A stretch of DNA of 64,000 nt, from positions 140,780-204,779 of the forward strand of contig JAUJNZ010000005.1 in assembly GCA_030447905.1 (NCBI GenBank), read 5' to 3'. Of the stretch, positions 37,663-46,583 are shown piece by piece. The translations under genes were made by a program, and so were the position numbers. This stretch comes from Thermoleophilaceae bacterium. GTDB taxonomy: Bacteria; Actinomycetota; Thermoleophilia; Solirubrobacterales; Thermoleophilaceae. Under the pieces are notes generated by a model. It was not told the origin of the DNA and did not search any database. It was given only the letters and a program-made list of their open reading frames with translations. The first letter of the stretch is position 1; every line of letters begins with the position of its first letter.

Positions 37663-37950
37663 TTGACCGATCCGGGCTCTCCGGGGGAGCAGCCGGCGGG
37701 GGAGCCCGTGACCGGCGCGGTCGTCGAGATCAGGGTACGCGAGAACGGGCCCTACCGCGTCGAGGGCCCGCTGCGCCTGATCGACGCCGACGGCAACGAG
37801 TACGACCTGGCACAGCGGGGCGAGGTCATCGCCCTGTGCCGCTGCGGCGGGTCGACGACCAAGCCGTTCTGCGACGGGACGCACTCGAAGAAGGGGTTCG
37901 AGGCGGCGGAGCGAGCGGTGGCGGCGGAGGGGCGAGACGGTCTCTCCTGA
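37663..37950 (+). CDS. CDGSH iron-sulfur domain protein (95 aa)
   Basis: CRCGGSTTKPFCDGTHSKKG is the complete three-Cys/one-His CDGSH motif for a 2Fe-2S cluster. The segment before it (VVEIRVRENGPYRVEGPLRL, IDADGNEYDL) is the small beta cap and is close to that of the other CDGSH protein at 23029. It is shorter on motif but longer at both ends. Likely an electron or Fe-S carrier in the cytoplasm. TTG start; it lies between clpC and radA. Confidence 0.9.
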   Translation: MTDPGSPGEQPAGEPVTGAVVEIRVRENGPYRVEGPLRLIDADGNEYDLAQRGEVIALCRCGGSTTKPFCDGTHSKKGFEAAERAVAAEGRDGLS

Positions 37951-37992
37951 ACCAGGGGCGAAGCCGTCCTCCCTGCGGCTTACCGTTGCAGG

Positions 37993-39441
37993 ATGCCTCG
38001 GGCCACCTATGTCTGCTCGGTGTGTGGGCAGGAGAGCCCGCGGTGGCACGGCCGCTGCCCGGGCTGCGGTGCCTGGAACACGCTGGTCGAGGAGCGGCCG
38101 GCGCCGGGACGGGGAGGCGGTGCGGCGGGGAACCATGCGCCGTCTGCAGGGGCGCTGTTCCCTGTACCCCTCGCCGAAGTAGACGCCCCCGCGGTCGGGC
38201 GCCTCTCGACCGGCATCGCCGAGCTGGACCGCGTTCTCGGCGGCGGCCTCGTGCCCGGGTCGCTCGTGCTCCTGGGCGGTGCGCCCGGCATCGGCAAGTC
38301 GACGATCACCGCCAGCGCGCTCGGCCATCTCGCAGCGGCGGGTCGGCGGACGCTCTACGTGACCGCGGAGGAGTCAGCCGCGCAGGTGAAGTTGCGCGCC
38401 GAGCGCCTCGGCGGGGCGGCCCTGCGGGTCCCGATCGTGGCCGACACCGACCTGGACGCCGTCGTCGCGACGATCGAGGCCGAGGCGCCCGACGTGTGCG
38501 TGATCGACTCGGTGCAGACGCTCCACGCCGAGGGCATGAACGGCTCTCCGGGAACGGTCGGCCAGGTGCGTGAGGTGGCGGGGCGGATCGCCCGCGTCGC
38601 CAAGCAGCGCCATGTCGCCACCGTGCTCGTGGGCCACGTGACCAAGGAGGGGTCGCTCGCGGGCCCGAGGGTGCTCGAGCACCTCGTCGACTGCGTGCTC
38701 CAGTTCGAGGGCGAGCGCGAGCGCGCCTACCGCACGGTGCGGGCGCTCAAGAACCGCTTCGGCTCCACGAACGAGGTCGGGGTGTTCGAGATGCGCGACT
38801 CGGGGCTTGTCGAGGTCGTGGACGCCTCGGCCCGCTTCGTCTCCGAGGCGACGCGCGCCCCGGGGTCGGTTGTCCTCTGCGCCATGGAGGGCTCGCGCCC
38901 CCTGCTCGTCGAGGTGCAGGCGCTGGTCGCGCCCTCGGAGCTCGTGCCGCCCCGACGGGTGGTCAGCGGGGTCGACCGCAACCGACTGGCCCTGCTGCTC
39001 GCCGTCCTCGCGCGCCACGGCGCCATCGGCCTCGGAGCGAGCGACGTGTTCGTCTCCGCGGCGGGCGGCGTACGCGTGGATGAGCCCGGAGCCGACCTCG
39101 CGATCGCCCTCGCGCTGGCCTCCGCGGCGCGTGGCGTGCCGTTGCGGATCGCCTCCGACTCGCAGGGCAGCGCTTCCCGCGCCGCCGGGCCTCGGTCCGG
39201 TGGGGCCGTGGCCGGCGGGCGAGCCGTGGCCGACGGCACCGACCGCCCGCTCGCCGCCTTTGGCGAGATCGGGCTCACCGGCGAGCTTCGCTACGTCGCC
39301 CACCCCGAGCGCAGGAGCGCCGAGGCCCACAAGTTCGGCCTCGCGCCGGTGCTGTCGCCCGAGGGGCCGGCCCGGACCCTGCGCGCCGCTCTGACCGCGG
39401 CGCTCGGCTCGGCGGCTCCGCGGGCGCGCCAGGCCGCCTGA
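37993..39441 (+). CDS. radA: DNA repair protein RadA
   Basis: RadA is a RecA-like helicase that processes recombination intermediates. The N-terminal zinc finger reads YVCSVCGQESPRWHGRCPGC. The RecA core has Walker A GGAPGIGKST, VTAEESAAQVKLRAERLG and the RadA-specific KNRFGSTNEVG motif. The C-terminal Lon-like domain is present (AAGGVRVDEPGADLAIALAL, GEIGLTGELRYV). At 482 aa it is slightly longer than average because of Gly/Ala-rich loops. The clpC-radA-disA order of other phyla is kept, but seven or more genes are inserted before disA here. Confidence 0.96.
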   Translation: MPRATYVCSVCGQESPRWHGRCPGCGAWNTLVEERPAPGRGGGAAGNHAPSAGALFPVPLAEVDAPAVGRLSTGIAELDRVLGGGLVPGSLVLLGGAPGIGKSTITASALGHLAAAGRRTLYVTAEESAAQVKLRAERLGGAALRVPIVADTDLDAVVATIEAEAPDVCVIDSVQTLHAEGMNGSPGTVGQVREVAGRIARVAKQRHVATVLVGHVTKEGSLAGPRVLEHLVDCVLQFEGERERAYRTVRALKNRFGSTNEVGVFEMRDSGLVEVVDASARFVSEATRAPGSVVLCAMEGSRPLLVEVQALVAPSELVPPRRVVSGVDRNRLALLLAVLARHGAIGLGASDVFVSAAGGVRVDEPGADLAIALALASAARGVPLRIASDSQGSASRAAGPRSGGAVAGGRAVADGTDRPLAAFGEIGLTGELRYVAHPERRSAEAHKFGLAPVLSPEGPARTLRAALTAALGSAAPRARQAA

Positions 39442-39480
39442 CCTCTTGACGCCCCGACGGTGGAGGGGAAGAATCGACCC

Positions 39481-40125
39481 GTGCGCGTCGTGCTGGCCGA
39501 CGATTGGAAGCTGCTTCGCGAGGGGCTGGCGGAGCTGCTCGGCCAGGCCGGCTTCGAGGTCGTTGGGCGCGCCGGCGACGCCGAGGACCTGCTGCGCAAG
39601 GTGGGCGCCCATCGTCCGGACGTCGCAGTGGTCGACGTGCGCATGCCCCCGACCCACACCGACGAGGGCCTGCGCGCCGCCGCGGAGATCCGTGAGCGCT
39701 TTCCCGGCACGGGCGTACTCATCCTCTCCCAGTACATCGACGAGGCCTACGCGGTCGAGCTGTTCGGCGGCGGAGCCGACGGACTCGGGTATCTGCTCAA
39801 GGACCGCGTCGCCGACCTCGATCGCTTCGTCGACGCGGTCCGGCGGGTCGGAGAGGGAGGCTCGGTGCTCGACCCCGAGGTGGTGGCGACCATGCTGGGT
39901 CGCCGCCGCGACCAAGATCCGCTCGCCGTGCTGACCGCCCGCGAGCGCGAGGTGCTCGAGCTGATGGCCGAGGGCCGCTCGAACCACGCCATCGGCGAGC
40001 AGCTCGTGATCAGCCAGCGCGCCGTCGAGAAGCATGTCACCGGCATCTTCGAGAAGCTCGAGCTGCCCTCGGAGGCCGAGACCCACCGGCGCGTGCTCGC
40101 CGTGCTCGCCTACATGCAGGCCTGA
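39481..40125 (+). CDS. Two-component response regulator, NarL/LuxR type
   Basis: The receiver domain has acidic pair ADDWKLLREG, phospho-acceptor Asp in VAVVDVRMPP, Thr/Ser region ILILSQY and Lys in YLLKDRV. The output domain is a LuxR helix-turn-helix (LTAREREVLELMAEGRSNHAIGE, VEKHVTGIFEKL). I use GTG at 39481 because GGAGGGGAAG lies about eight bases upstream. It is convergent with the histidine kinase gene at 40215-42083, with a 90-bp gap, so the two probably work together. Confidence 0.92.
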   Translation: MRVVLADDWKLLREGLAELLGQAGFEVVGRAGDAEDLLRKVGAHRPDVAVVDVRMPPTHTDEGLRAAAEIRERFPGTGVLILSQYIDEAYAVELFGGGADGLGYLLKDRVADLDRFVDAVRRVGEGGSVLDPEVVATMLGRRRDQDPLAVLTAREREVLELMAEGRSNHAIGEQLVISQRAVEKHVTGIFEKLELPSEAETHRRVLAVLAYMQA

Positions 40126-40214
40126 ACCCAAGGGAACCGACCGCCGGTACGTCCGTCGGGCCGCCGGGCCCGCACGAGCCCTACTCCGGAGCGTCTCCGC
40201 ATCGCCGACGCCCC

Positions 40215-42083
40215 TCAGTCAACAGGGATCTCCGCCCGGATCAGCGTTCCCTCCCCGGGCGGGCTTATCACCTCGATGCGTCCGTCGAGCGCGCCGACGC
40301 GGTCCCACAGGCCACGCAGCCCGGAGCCCGCGCACGGGTCGGCGCCCCCGACTCCGTCGTCGCGGACCTCGACCCAGAGCCGGCCGTCGCCACGGCGCAC
40401 CGTGACGTGGGCGCGGCTGGCCTGGGCGTACTTGGCGACGTTGGTCAGCGCCTCGGCGACCACGAAGTACGCCCCCGCCTCGACGCCCGGCTCGAGGCGC
40501 TCGCCGTCGTGCACCTCGAGCTCGACGGGGACCGGCGCTCGGGTCGCGAGCGCGGTGAGGGCAGGACCCAGCCCCCGATCCGAAAGCACGGCGGGATGGA
40601 TGCCTCTGGCCAGCTCACGCAGGTCGGCGATCGTCGTCTGCGTCTCCTCGACGCACTCCTCGAGCATGTGCCTGGCCTGCTCGGAGTCGCTGTCGACCTT
40701 GCTCGTCGCCAGCCGCAGTCGCACCGAGAGGGCCACGAGCCGCTGCTGAGCGCCGTCGTGGAGGTTGCGCTCGAGCCTCCGCCGCTCGGCGTCGGCCGCT
40801 CTGACCATGCGCGCGCGCGAGTCGCGCAACTCGGCGACGCGGGCCTTGAGGGCGGCCTCGAGGCGTTCGTTCTCGAGCGCCAAGCCGACGGCGGCCCCGG
40901 CCCGACGAACGAGGTCGGGTTGGGAGCACAGCGAGGCGTCGTGGACGATCGCGGCGACGCGGTGGCCTGCGCGGTAGATCTCGGTCCAGACCCGGCCGTC
41001 GCCCTCCTGCGGGAGCGAGGTCTCGCGGCCCGAGCCGTCGACGTAGCGCTCCGACTCCGGCAGCCAGAAGGCGAGCTCGACGGTACGGTCCCCGAGCGCT
41101 CGGGCGAGCGCCTGGCGGACGCCCTCCAGGGGCAGCGAGTCCGACAGCCGTTCGACGAGCTGCGCCACCGCGCTCGCGCGGGCAAAGCTGCCGCCGGCGA
41201 GCCCCGCCAGGAAGGCGAGCGGAACGGCGGCGAGGGCGGCGTGGGCAAGCCAGTCGACCGGGCTCCAGTGAAGCCCGGTCAGCGGGGGCGCAAGGTCGGT
41301 GAGTCGTGCGGCGGCCACCAGGATGAGCGCCACCGCGCCCACCAGGGGCAGCGGACCGAGGGCCCGACGGTGAGGGGTCGAGGCGCTTCGGCGACGGTTG
41401 AGCAGGCGTGCCGCGGCCGCCAGCACGACGGCCGCCGCAGCGACCGCGTACGCCTCCCCGAGTGCCTCGGCGAGCGCCGGACGGGAGGCCACCGTGAACA
41501 GCGGCCGCGGGCATCCACCGCAGTCGGGCACGCGGTCGACGAACAGCAGGGCGAGGGCGTAGAGGACAGTCCCGACGAGCCACCCCGCGGTCGCGAGGGC
41601 GCGGGTGAAGGCGCCGCCGAGACGGCCATCCGGAAAGGCGACCAGAGCGTGGACCAGCGCCGCCGTCCAGAGGCCGCCAGCGAGCGTTCCGGCGGAGGCG
41701 AGCAGCGGGGTCGCGGCGGCCTGGAGGGTGACGGCGAGCCACGCGAAGCCACTCAGGGCGAGCAGCGGCCCGAAGCGGTTTCCCGGCTGGCGCGACCAGG
41801 CGAAGACGCCTCCGAGAGCCAGTCCCCACCCGATCGCCAGCGTGAGAACCGCCGACAGGCGCCCAGCCGGCTCCTCGGGCTCGCCTCCGACAAGCAGCGC
41901 GAGCCCGGCGAGTCCGACGGCGACGGCGGCCAGCGCGAGGCCGGCCAGGGCGCGCCGAAGCCCGGTCACCGCTCCCGCGCGGCCGTCGCGGGACTGGTCC
42001 TCAGCCCCGCCCCGCAGAGCGTCGGGGAACGCCGAGGCCTGGGCGCGGACGAAGCCGGGCTCACTCTGCGGCGAGCCAGCCAT
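40215..42083 (-). CDS. Membrane sensor histidine kinase, HisKA_3 (NarX/DesK) type (622 aa)
   Basis: The N-terminal 300 residues contain about eight hydrophobic helices. A GAF-like segment with an acidic loop is followed by the HisKA_3 dimerisation region, in which ERNLHDGAQQRLVALSVRL carries the phospho-His. The ATPase domain has VVAEALTNVAKYAQ (N box), VRDDGVGG (G1) and GLRGLWDRVGALDG (G2). The ATG at 42083 overlaps the stop of the substrate-binding protein gene (ATGA), so the kinase is the last gene of the osmoprotectant transporter operon. Its partner is probably the convergent LuxR-type regulator. Confidence 0.9.
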   Translation of the reverse strand: MAGSPQSEPGFVRAQASAFPDALRGGAEDQSRDGRAGAVTGLRRALAGLALAAVAVGLAGLALLVGGEPEEPAGRLSAVLTLAIGWGLALGGVFAWSRQPGNRFGPLLALSGFAWLAVTLQAAATPLLASAGTLAGGLWTAALVHALVAFPDGRLGGAFTRALATAGWLVGTVLYALALLFVDRVPDCGGCPRPLFTVASRPALAEALGEAYAVAAAAVVLAAAARLLNRRRSASTPHRRALGPLPLVGAVALILVAAARLTDLAPPLTGLHWSPVDWLAHAALAAVPLAFLAGLAGGSFARASAVAQLVERLSDSLPLEGVRQALARALGDRTVELAFWLPESERYVDGSGRETSLPQEGDGRVWTEIYRAGHRVAAIVHDASLCSQPDLVRRAGAAVGLALENERLEAALKARVAELRDSRARMVRAADAERRRLERNLHDGAQQRLVALSVRLRLATSKVDSDSEQARHMLEECVEETQTTIADLRELARGIHPAVLSDRGLGPALTALATRAPVPVELEVHDGERLEPGVEAGAYFVVAEALTNVAKYAQASRAHVTVRRGDGRLWVEVRDDGVGGADPCAGSGLRGLWDRVGALDGRIEVISPPGEGTLIRAEIPVD

Positions 42084-43042
42084 CAGCGGATCAGCCCCTC
42101 GTCGAGAAGCCACCGCTCGGCAACCCGAGCGGGAGTCTCACCGTCGACGTCGACCTGACCGTTCAGTCGCCGCATCGTCGCGTCGTCGAGGCGAGCGGCG
42201 ATGGCCCCGAACAGCGACCGCAGGGAGGGATGGGCTCTGGCGACTTCGGCGCGCACGTTGAGGGCCGGGTTGTAGCGGGGGAAGAACCTGCGGTCGTCGC
42301 GAAGCAGCGTCAGCCTCAGGCGGTCGATGCGGCCGTCGGTGGCGAAGACCGAGCCGAAGTTGCACCGCTCCTCGCTGGCGAGCTGCTCATAGACGAGGCC
42401 CTCGTCGAGCTTGAAGATCCGGCCGTCGGGGATACGGAAGCCGTAGGCGTTCTCGAGCCCGGGAAGCCCGTCGTCGCGAGAGCGGAACTCCTCGCCGACG
42501 CAGATGGTCGCGTCCTGCGGGCGCGCGCGGGCCAGGCGGGCGAGGTCGGAGATCGACCGCACGCCGAGCGCCGGCGCGTCCGCCGCCCGGGTGGCGATCC
42601 CGTACGTGTTGTCGAAGGGCGCGAACGGAAGCCAGGCGATCCCGTTTCGGGCACGGTCGCGCGCCGCCACGGCTCGGTACTGCGCCTGGCTCGAGGGCAG
42701 CGGCTCGGTCTCGTCGAAGTAGACGATCCACGCCGTTCCCGTGTACTCCCAGTACATGTCGATCTCGCCCGAGGTCAGCGCGCGGCGGGCGGTGACGCTG
42801 CCCGCGAGGCCCGTCTCGTCCTCGACCTCGGCGCCCGCGGCCTCGAGCGCCGTGATCGCTATCTGGCCGAGCACCAGCTGCTCGGTGAACTCCTTCGAGC
42901 CCACGGTGAACTTCTGGCCCCGCAGGGCGTCGGATGAGATCGAGGCCTGGGCCCCAGGCTGGTGCTCCTCTCCGCCACAGCCGGCGAGCGCCGCTGCGGC
43001 CAGCGCGGTGAGCGCGAGCGCGAGTGCGAGGGGACGCCTCAC
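42083..43042 (-). CDS. Glycine betaine/choline-type ABC transporter substrate-binding lipoprotein (OpuBC/ProX family)
   Basis: A lipoprotein signal with lipobox LAGC is clear (LALTALAAAALAGCGG). The mature part shows VGSKEFTEQLVLGQI, SGEIDMYWEYTGTAW, and NTYGIATR, with the conserved aromatic residues of quaternary-amine binding proteins. It collects betaine-like osmolytes outside the membrane for the permeases encoded beside it. The GTG start overlaps the upstream permease stop (GTGA), and its own stop overlaps the kinase start. Exact ligand not determinable by eye. Confidence 0.9.
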   Translation of the reverse strand: MRRPLALALALTALAAAALAGCGGEEHQPGAQASISSDALRGQKFTVGSKEFTEQLVLGQIAITALEAAGAEVEDETGLAGSVTARRALTSGEIDMYWEYTGTAWIVYFDETEPLPSSQAQYRAVAARDRARNGIAWLPFAPFDNTYGIATRAADAPALGVRSISDLARLARARPQDATICVGEEFRSRDDGLPGLENAYGFRIPDGRIFKLDEGLVYEQLASEERCNFGSVFATDGRIDRLRLTLLRDDRRFFPRYNPALNVRAEVARAHPSLRSLFGAIAARLDDATMRRLNGQVDVDGETPARVAERWLLDEGLIR

Positions 43043-43824
43043 GGGTCCAGGCCCCGCGGGCGCAGGGCGCTCTCGATCCAGCCGGCCGCCCAGTCGAGCG
43101 CCAGGGCGAGGACGGCGGTCAGAGCGGCGCCCGCTACGAGCACGGTCTCGCGTCCCAGGCGGATGCCCGCGGTGATCGTGTCACCGAGGCCGCCGCCGTC
43201 CACGAACGTGGCCAGCGTAGCCGTGCCCACGTTGATCGCGAGCGCCGTCCGCACCCCGGCCAGGATCACCGGCACGGCGAGCGGCAACTCGACCCGGCGC
43301 AGTGTCTGCCACACGCTCATGCCCATCCCTCGCCCGGCCTCGATGAGCGAGCGGTCGACTCCGCCGAGCCCGACGAGCGTGTTGCGCAGGATGGGCAGGA
43401 AGGAGTAGGCCACGAGAGCCAGGATCGCCTTGTCGGGCCCGATTCCGGCGACGATCGCGATCAGCACGAGCAGCCCGATCGAGGGGACGGCCTGACCGAT
43501 GTTGGCCACGGCCACCCCTAGCGGCGCGAGCGGCCGCAGACGCGGACGCGTAAGCGCGATCCCGAGCGCCACGGCGAGCGCCACCACGATCGCCGTCGAC
43601 AGGAGCGTGAGCTCGAGATGCTCGACCAGGCGGCGTGCGAGCACACCGAGGTCGAGCTGGCGGCGCTCGATCGAATCGAGTGGCTGGGCCGCGAGCCACA
43701 GCAGCAACAGGGCGGTGACGATGGCCAGCGATATAGGGAGGGCAAGGCCCGCGAGCACCCGTCTCGCGCCGCTCGAAGCGGTGGGGGCGGTCTCGACGGT
43801 CGCCGGAGCGGGGGGCGCGGCCAC
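43039..43824 (-). CDS. Osmoprotectant ABC transporter permease (OpuBB/OpuBD family, 261 aa)
   Basis: Six or so hydrophobic segments surround the EAA-type loop DRSLIEAGRGMGMSVWQTLR, followed by VELPLAVPVILAGVRTALAIN and FVDGGGLGDTITAG. This is the glycine-betaine/choline permease pattern. It is the second permease of the operon; the first is at 45095-45745, giving the two-permease OpuB/OpuC layout. GTG start; 78 bp separate it from the ATPase gene. Confidence 0.9.
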   Translation of the reverse strand: MAAPPAPATVETAPTASSGARRVLAGLALPISLAIVTALLLLWLAAQPLDSIERRQLDLGVLARRLVEHLELTLLSTAIVVALAVALGIALTRPRLRPLAPLGVAVANIGQAVPSIGLLVLIAIVAGIGPDKAILALVAYSFLPILRNTLVGLGGVDRSLIEAGRGMGMSVWQTLRRVELPLAVPVILAGVRTALAINVGTATLATFVDGGGLGDTITAGIRLGRETVLVAGAALTAVLALALDWAAGWIESALRPRGLDP

Positions 43825-43902
43825 GGCCGGTCAGGCGCTCGCCGTGCGCGCGGCAGGAATCGGTCGGAGGAGGGGGATCGTCATGGTCAGGCGCGAGGGC
43901 TT

Positions 43903-45102
43903 CTACGAACGGACGAGCCCGGCCTCCTCACCACCGGCGGTCCTCTGGGATGGTCGGGAGGGGTCTGCCGCCGCCATGATCGCCTCGAGGTCCACGATCG
44001 CGTGCAGGGCGCCGCCGTCGCCGACGGCCGCCGCCGCGCCGACCCCTCCGCGCACGATCGCGTCGAGCGCCTCGTGCAGCGTCGCCGCGGGTGTCAGCTC
44101 GGCGGAGGCCGGCACGCCGGGCTCGGTCCCCGGCTCGCCACCGCGCTCGAGCTCTCGCGCGGTGACCCAGCGCCACGGGCGCCCGGCCTCGTCGAGCAGG
44201 AGCGCAGCCGGCCGGCCGGAGGCGATCAGCTCGTCGCGGACGACGTGCCGCTCGGCGGCTCGCGGAAGGGCGGGCCAGTGGCCCGGCTCGAGCTCCCGCA
44301 CCCGCAGGAGGCCGAGGCGGCGCAGCGCCGCTCCCGAGCCGACGAACTCGCGCACGTAGTCGTCGGCGGGGTCGCTCAGGACGCGCTCGGGCGCGGCCAC
44401 CTGCAACGCTCGCGCCCCACGGTCCACGATCGCGATCCGGTCGCCGAGCTTGATCGCCTCGTCTATGTCGTGGGTGACGAGCAGTATCGTCTTGGCGAGC
44501 GAGCCCTGGATTCGCAGAAGCTCGTCCTGAAGGCGCGCGCGGGTGATCGGGTCGAGCGACCCGAACGGCTCGTCCATGAGCAGGATGGGCGGGTCGGCGG
44601 CCATCGCGCGCGCCACGCCCACCCGCTGGGCCTGCCCGCCCGAAAGCTCGCGCGGGAAGCGATCGCCAAAGTCGGCCGGGTCGAGGCCGAGGAGCTCGAG
44701 CAGCTCTTCCGCCCGGCGGGCGATGCGGGCGCGGTCCCAGCCGAGCACGCGCGGGACGGTGGCCACGTTTTCGGCCACCGTCATGTGCGGGAAGAGGCCC
44801 ACCTGCTGGATCACGTAGCCGATCCGCGTACGCAGCGCATCGGGGTCGAGGCTGGCCGTGTCCTCGCCGTCGACCGTGATCCACCCCTCGTCGGCGTCGA
44901 GCAGGCGGTTGATCAGCCGCAGGGTCGTCGTCTTGCCACACCCGGACGGACCGACCATAACGAGAAGCTCCCGGGGCCGGACCTCCAAGGTCAGCGCATC
45001 GACGGCGGGCTCCGCCTGGCCGCGGTAGCGCTTGGTCACCGCCTCGAGGCGGATCGCCGCCGCGGGCGGCGGCGCGGCGGGCGAGATAGGTGTCTCAGCC
45101 AC
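43903..45102 (-). CDS. Osmoprotectant ABC transporter ATP-binding protein (OpuBA family, 399 aa)
   Basis: GPSGCGKTTTLRLINRL is Walker A. VIQQVGLFPHMTV is the Q loop, ELSGGQAQRVGVARAMA the ABC signature and ILLMDEPFGSLDP Walker B. THDIDEAIKLGDR is the switch-His region. A C-terminal extension of about 130 residues (YVREFVGSGAALRRLGL ... LHEALDAIVRGG) stands where CBS domains sense ionic strength in OpuA-type ATPases and looks like a diverged CBS pair. I start at GTG 45102, which overlaps the upstream permease end by 8 bp. Confidence 0.92.
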   Translation of the reverse strand: MAETPISPAAPPPAAAIRLEAVTKRYRGQAEPAVDALTLEVRPRELLVMVGPSGCGKTTTLRLINRLLDADEGWITVDGEDTASLDPDALRTRIGYVIQQVGLFPHMTVAENVATVPRVLGWDRARIARRAEELLELLGLDPADFGDRFPRELSGGQAQRVGVARAMAADPPILLMDEPFGSLDPITRARLQDELLRIQGSLAKTILLVTHDIDEAIKLGDRIAIVDRGARALQVAAPERVLSDPADDYVREFVGSGAALRRLGLLRVRELEPGHWPALPRAAERHVVRDELIASGRPAALLLDEAGRPWRWVTARELERGGEPGTEPGVPASAELTPAATLHEALDAIVRGGVGAAAAVGDGGALHAIVDLEAIMAAADPSRPSQRTAGGEEAGLVRS

Positions 45103-45745
45103 GCAGTCCCCGCGAGATCGTCGCGCGCCCGACGGCCGCGTAGACGAGGTCGAACAGCAGCGCCAGGGCGACGATCCCGAGGATTCCGCCGAGAACCAGG
45201 TCGAGTGCGGTCGCGCTCCCGATCCGGGCGAGGCCGGCGAAGATGTCCTCACCGAGGCCTGGTCCGTTCACGGCGGCGGCGATCGCCGCCACTCCGACGA
45301 GGATCAGGGTGGCGACCCGAAGCCCGGCGAGGATCACGGGCCAGGCAAGCGGAAGCTCGATGCGCAGTAGGCGCTCCCGCCGGCCCATTCCCGAGGCCCG
45401 CGCGGACTCGATCACCGCCGGGTCTACTGCACGAAGACCGACGATCGTATTGCGCACGATCGGCAGCAGGCCGTACATGGTGAGCGCCACGACGGTCGGC
45501 GCGCCGCCGAGCCCTAGAACCGGCACGAGCAGCCCGAACAGCGCGTAGGAGGGGATGGTCAGGAAGCCGCCCGTGACCGCGAGGGCGACCCCGGTCGCCC
45601 GCGGGCGACGGTGGACGAGGATGCCGAGGCAGCCGCCGATCGCCGCCGCCAGCCCCACGGCGATCGCCACGGTGACGGCATGGGCGAGGGCGAGCTCGAA
45701 CAGGTGATCGGACTGACCTGCGAGATACTCGAGGAAGTTGCTCAG
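45095..45745 (-). CDS. Osmoprotectant ABC transporter permease, first gene of the operon (216 aa from a CTG start)
   Basis: The EAA-loop segment DPAVIESARASGMGRRERLL, then IELPLAWPVILAGLRVATLI and VNGPGLGEDIF, mark the same permease family as the 43039 gene. A reading from the first standard start (GTG 45670) would cut off the first membrane helix. The frame upstream reads LSNFLEYLAGQSDHLFELAL, the normal family N-terminus, starting at a CTG at 45745 with GGGAGGG eight bases before it. I therefore propose a CTG start. The 45746-45968 gap separates it from the divergent plus-strand gene. Confidence 0.85.
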   Translation of the reverse strand: MSNFLEYLAGQSDHLFELALAHAVTVAIAVGLAAAIGGCLGILVHRRPRATGVALAVTGGFLTIPSYALFGLLVPVLGLGGAPTVVALTMYGLLPIVRNTIVGLRAVDPAVIESARASGMGRRERLLRIELPLAWPVILAGLRVATLILVGVAAIAAAVNGPGLGEDIFAGLARIGSATALDLVLGGILGIVALALLFDLVYAAVGRATISRGLRG

Positions 45746-45852
45746 GGCGCCGGCCCTCCCGTGCTCGCCGGCTTGCTCGTCCCGGGCGATGCGGGGGATC
45801 CGCCCGGAAAAGTACCGGAATCGGTCACCGCGGACGTCGGGGTACGGTCAAC

Positions 45853-45869
45853 CGAACCTCCGGGGTTCG
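45853..45869. promoter_or_regulatory. Dyad CGAACC-N5-GGTTCG between divergent genes
   Basis: A perfect 6-bp inverted repeat with a five-base spacer lies between the divergent osmoprotectant operon and the anti-sigma-like gene. It is placed to act as an operator for either side. No regulator can be named. The rest of 45746-45968 shows no gene. Confidence 0.35.
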
Positions 45870-45968
45870 CCGATCGGCGGCGACGACGGTGGCGAGCCGC
45901 ATCGACCGAAGGTGTCGATTCGCCCAGAATGGCATCGCATGGTCAAGCACCGCTCGGGAGGCAAGCAC

Positions 45969-46562
45969 ATGGACAGCGCACTCGCAATCGACGGCTTCCT
46001 GCCCTTCCTTGGTGACCACCGCCGCCGTCGAGGCGCCGACGACCGGCTTGTCGCGAGCGCCCGCGATCGCGATCCGGAGGGAACCCAGGGGTCCGGCCCC
46101 GGCGACGTCGAGGCGCTGAAGCTGTCGTTTCCGGCGAGTGCTGAGGCGCCCCAGCTGGCCCGACGCTCCCTGGACACCCTCGAGAAGAGCCTTGACGGCG
46201 ACCGTCTCTACGAGCTGCGCCTGCTCGTCACCGAGCTCGTGACCAACAGCGTCCGCCACGCCGGGCTCGGGCCCTCGGACTGGATCGGGTTCGAGGTCGC
46301 GGTGACGTCCGAGCGCACGCGGATCGAGGTCAGCGACCGAGGGCATGGCTTCGAGGACACCTCCCCTCCCACCGCGCGCGAGGGCGACGATTCCACCGAC
46401 GATCCCGTGCTCGCCGCCCGCGGCTCGGGGTGGGGGTTTCACCTCGTCGAGCAGCTGTCCGACCGTTGGGGTATCTCGCACCGGGGCGAGACGCGGGTCT
46501 GGTTCGAGCTCGACGCTCCCGGGGCCCGCGATGTCGCCGATCCCTCGGTGGCCGCGGCGTAG
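45969..46562 (+). CDS. Anti-sigma-factor-like ATP-binding protein (HATPase_c_2, RsbW-type, 197 aa)
   Basis: An N-terminal extension of about 60 residues precedes an RsbW-like kinase domain. LRLLVTELVTNSVRHAG is the N box. IEVSDRGHGFED is the G1 box and RGSGWGFHLVEQLSDRWG the G2 region. The closing strand RVWFELDAP also matches the family. Such proteins bind sigma factors or phosphorylate anti-anti-sigma partners; no partner gene is adjacent. I use the ATG at 45969 with GGGAGG upstream; in-frame ATGs further upstream exist. The LuxR-type gene starts 21 bp downstream. Confidence 0.85.
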   Translation: MDSALAIDGFLPFLGDHRRRRGADDRLVASARDRDPEGTQGSGPGDVEALKLSFPASAEAPQLARRSLDTLEKSLDGDRLYELRLLVTELVTNSVRHAGLGPSDWIGFEVAVTSERTRIEVSDRGHGFEDTSPPTAREGDDSTDDPVLAARGSGWGFHLVEQLSDRWGISHRGETRVWFELDAPGARDVADPSVAAA

Positions 46563-46583
46563 GCGAGCCCCGCCGCTACTTCT

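Noticed and set aside
40407-42158. 583-codon plus-strand frame opposite the histidine kinase
   Set aside because: Shadow frame; the minus strand has complete kinase motifs and a translationally coupled ATGA start.
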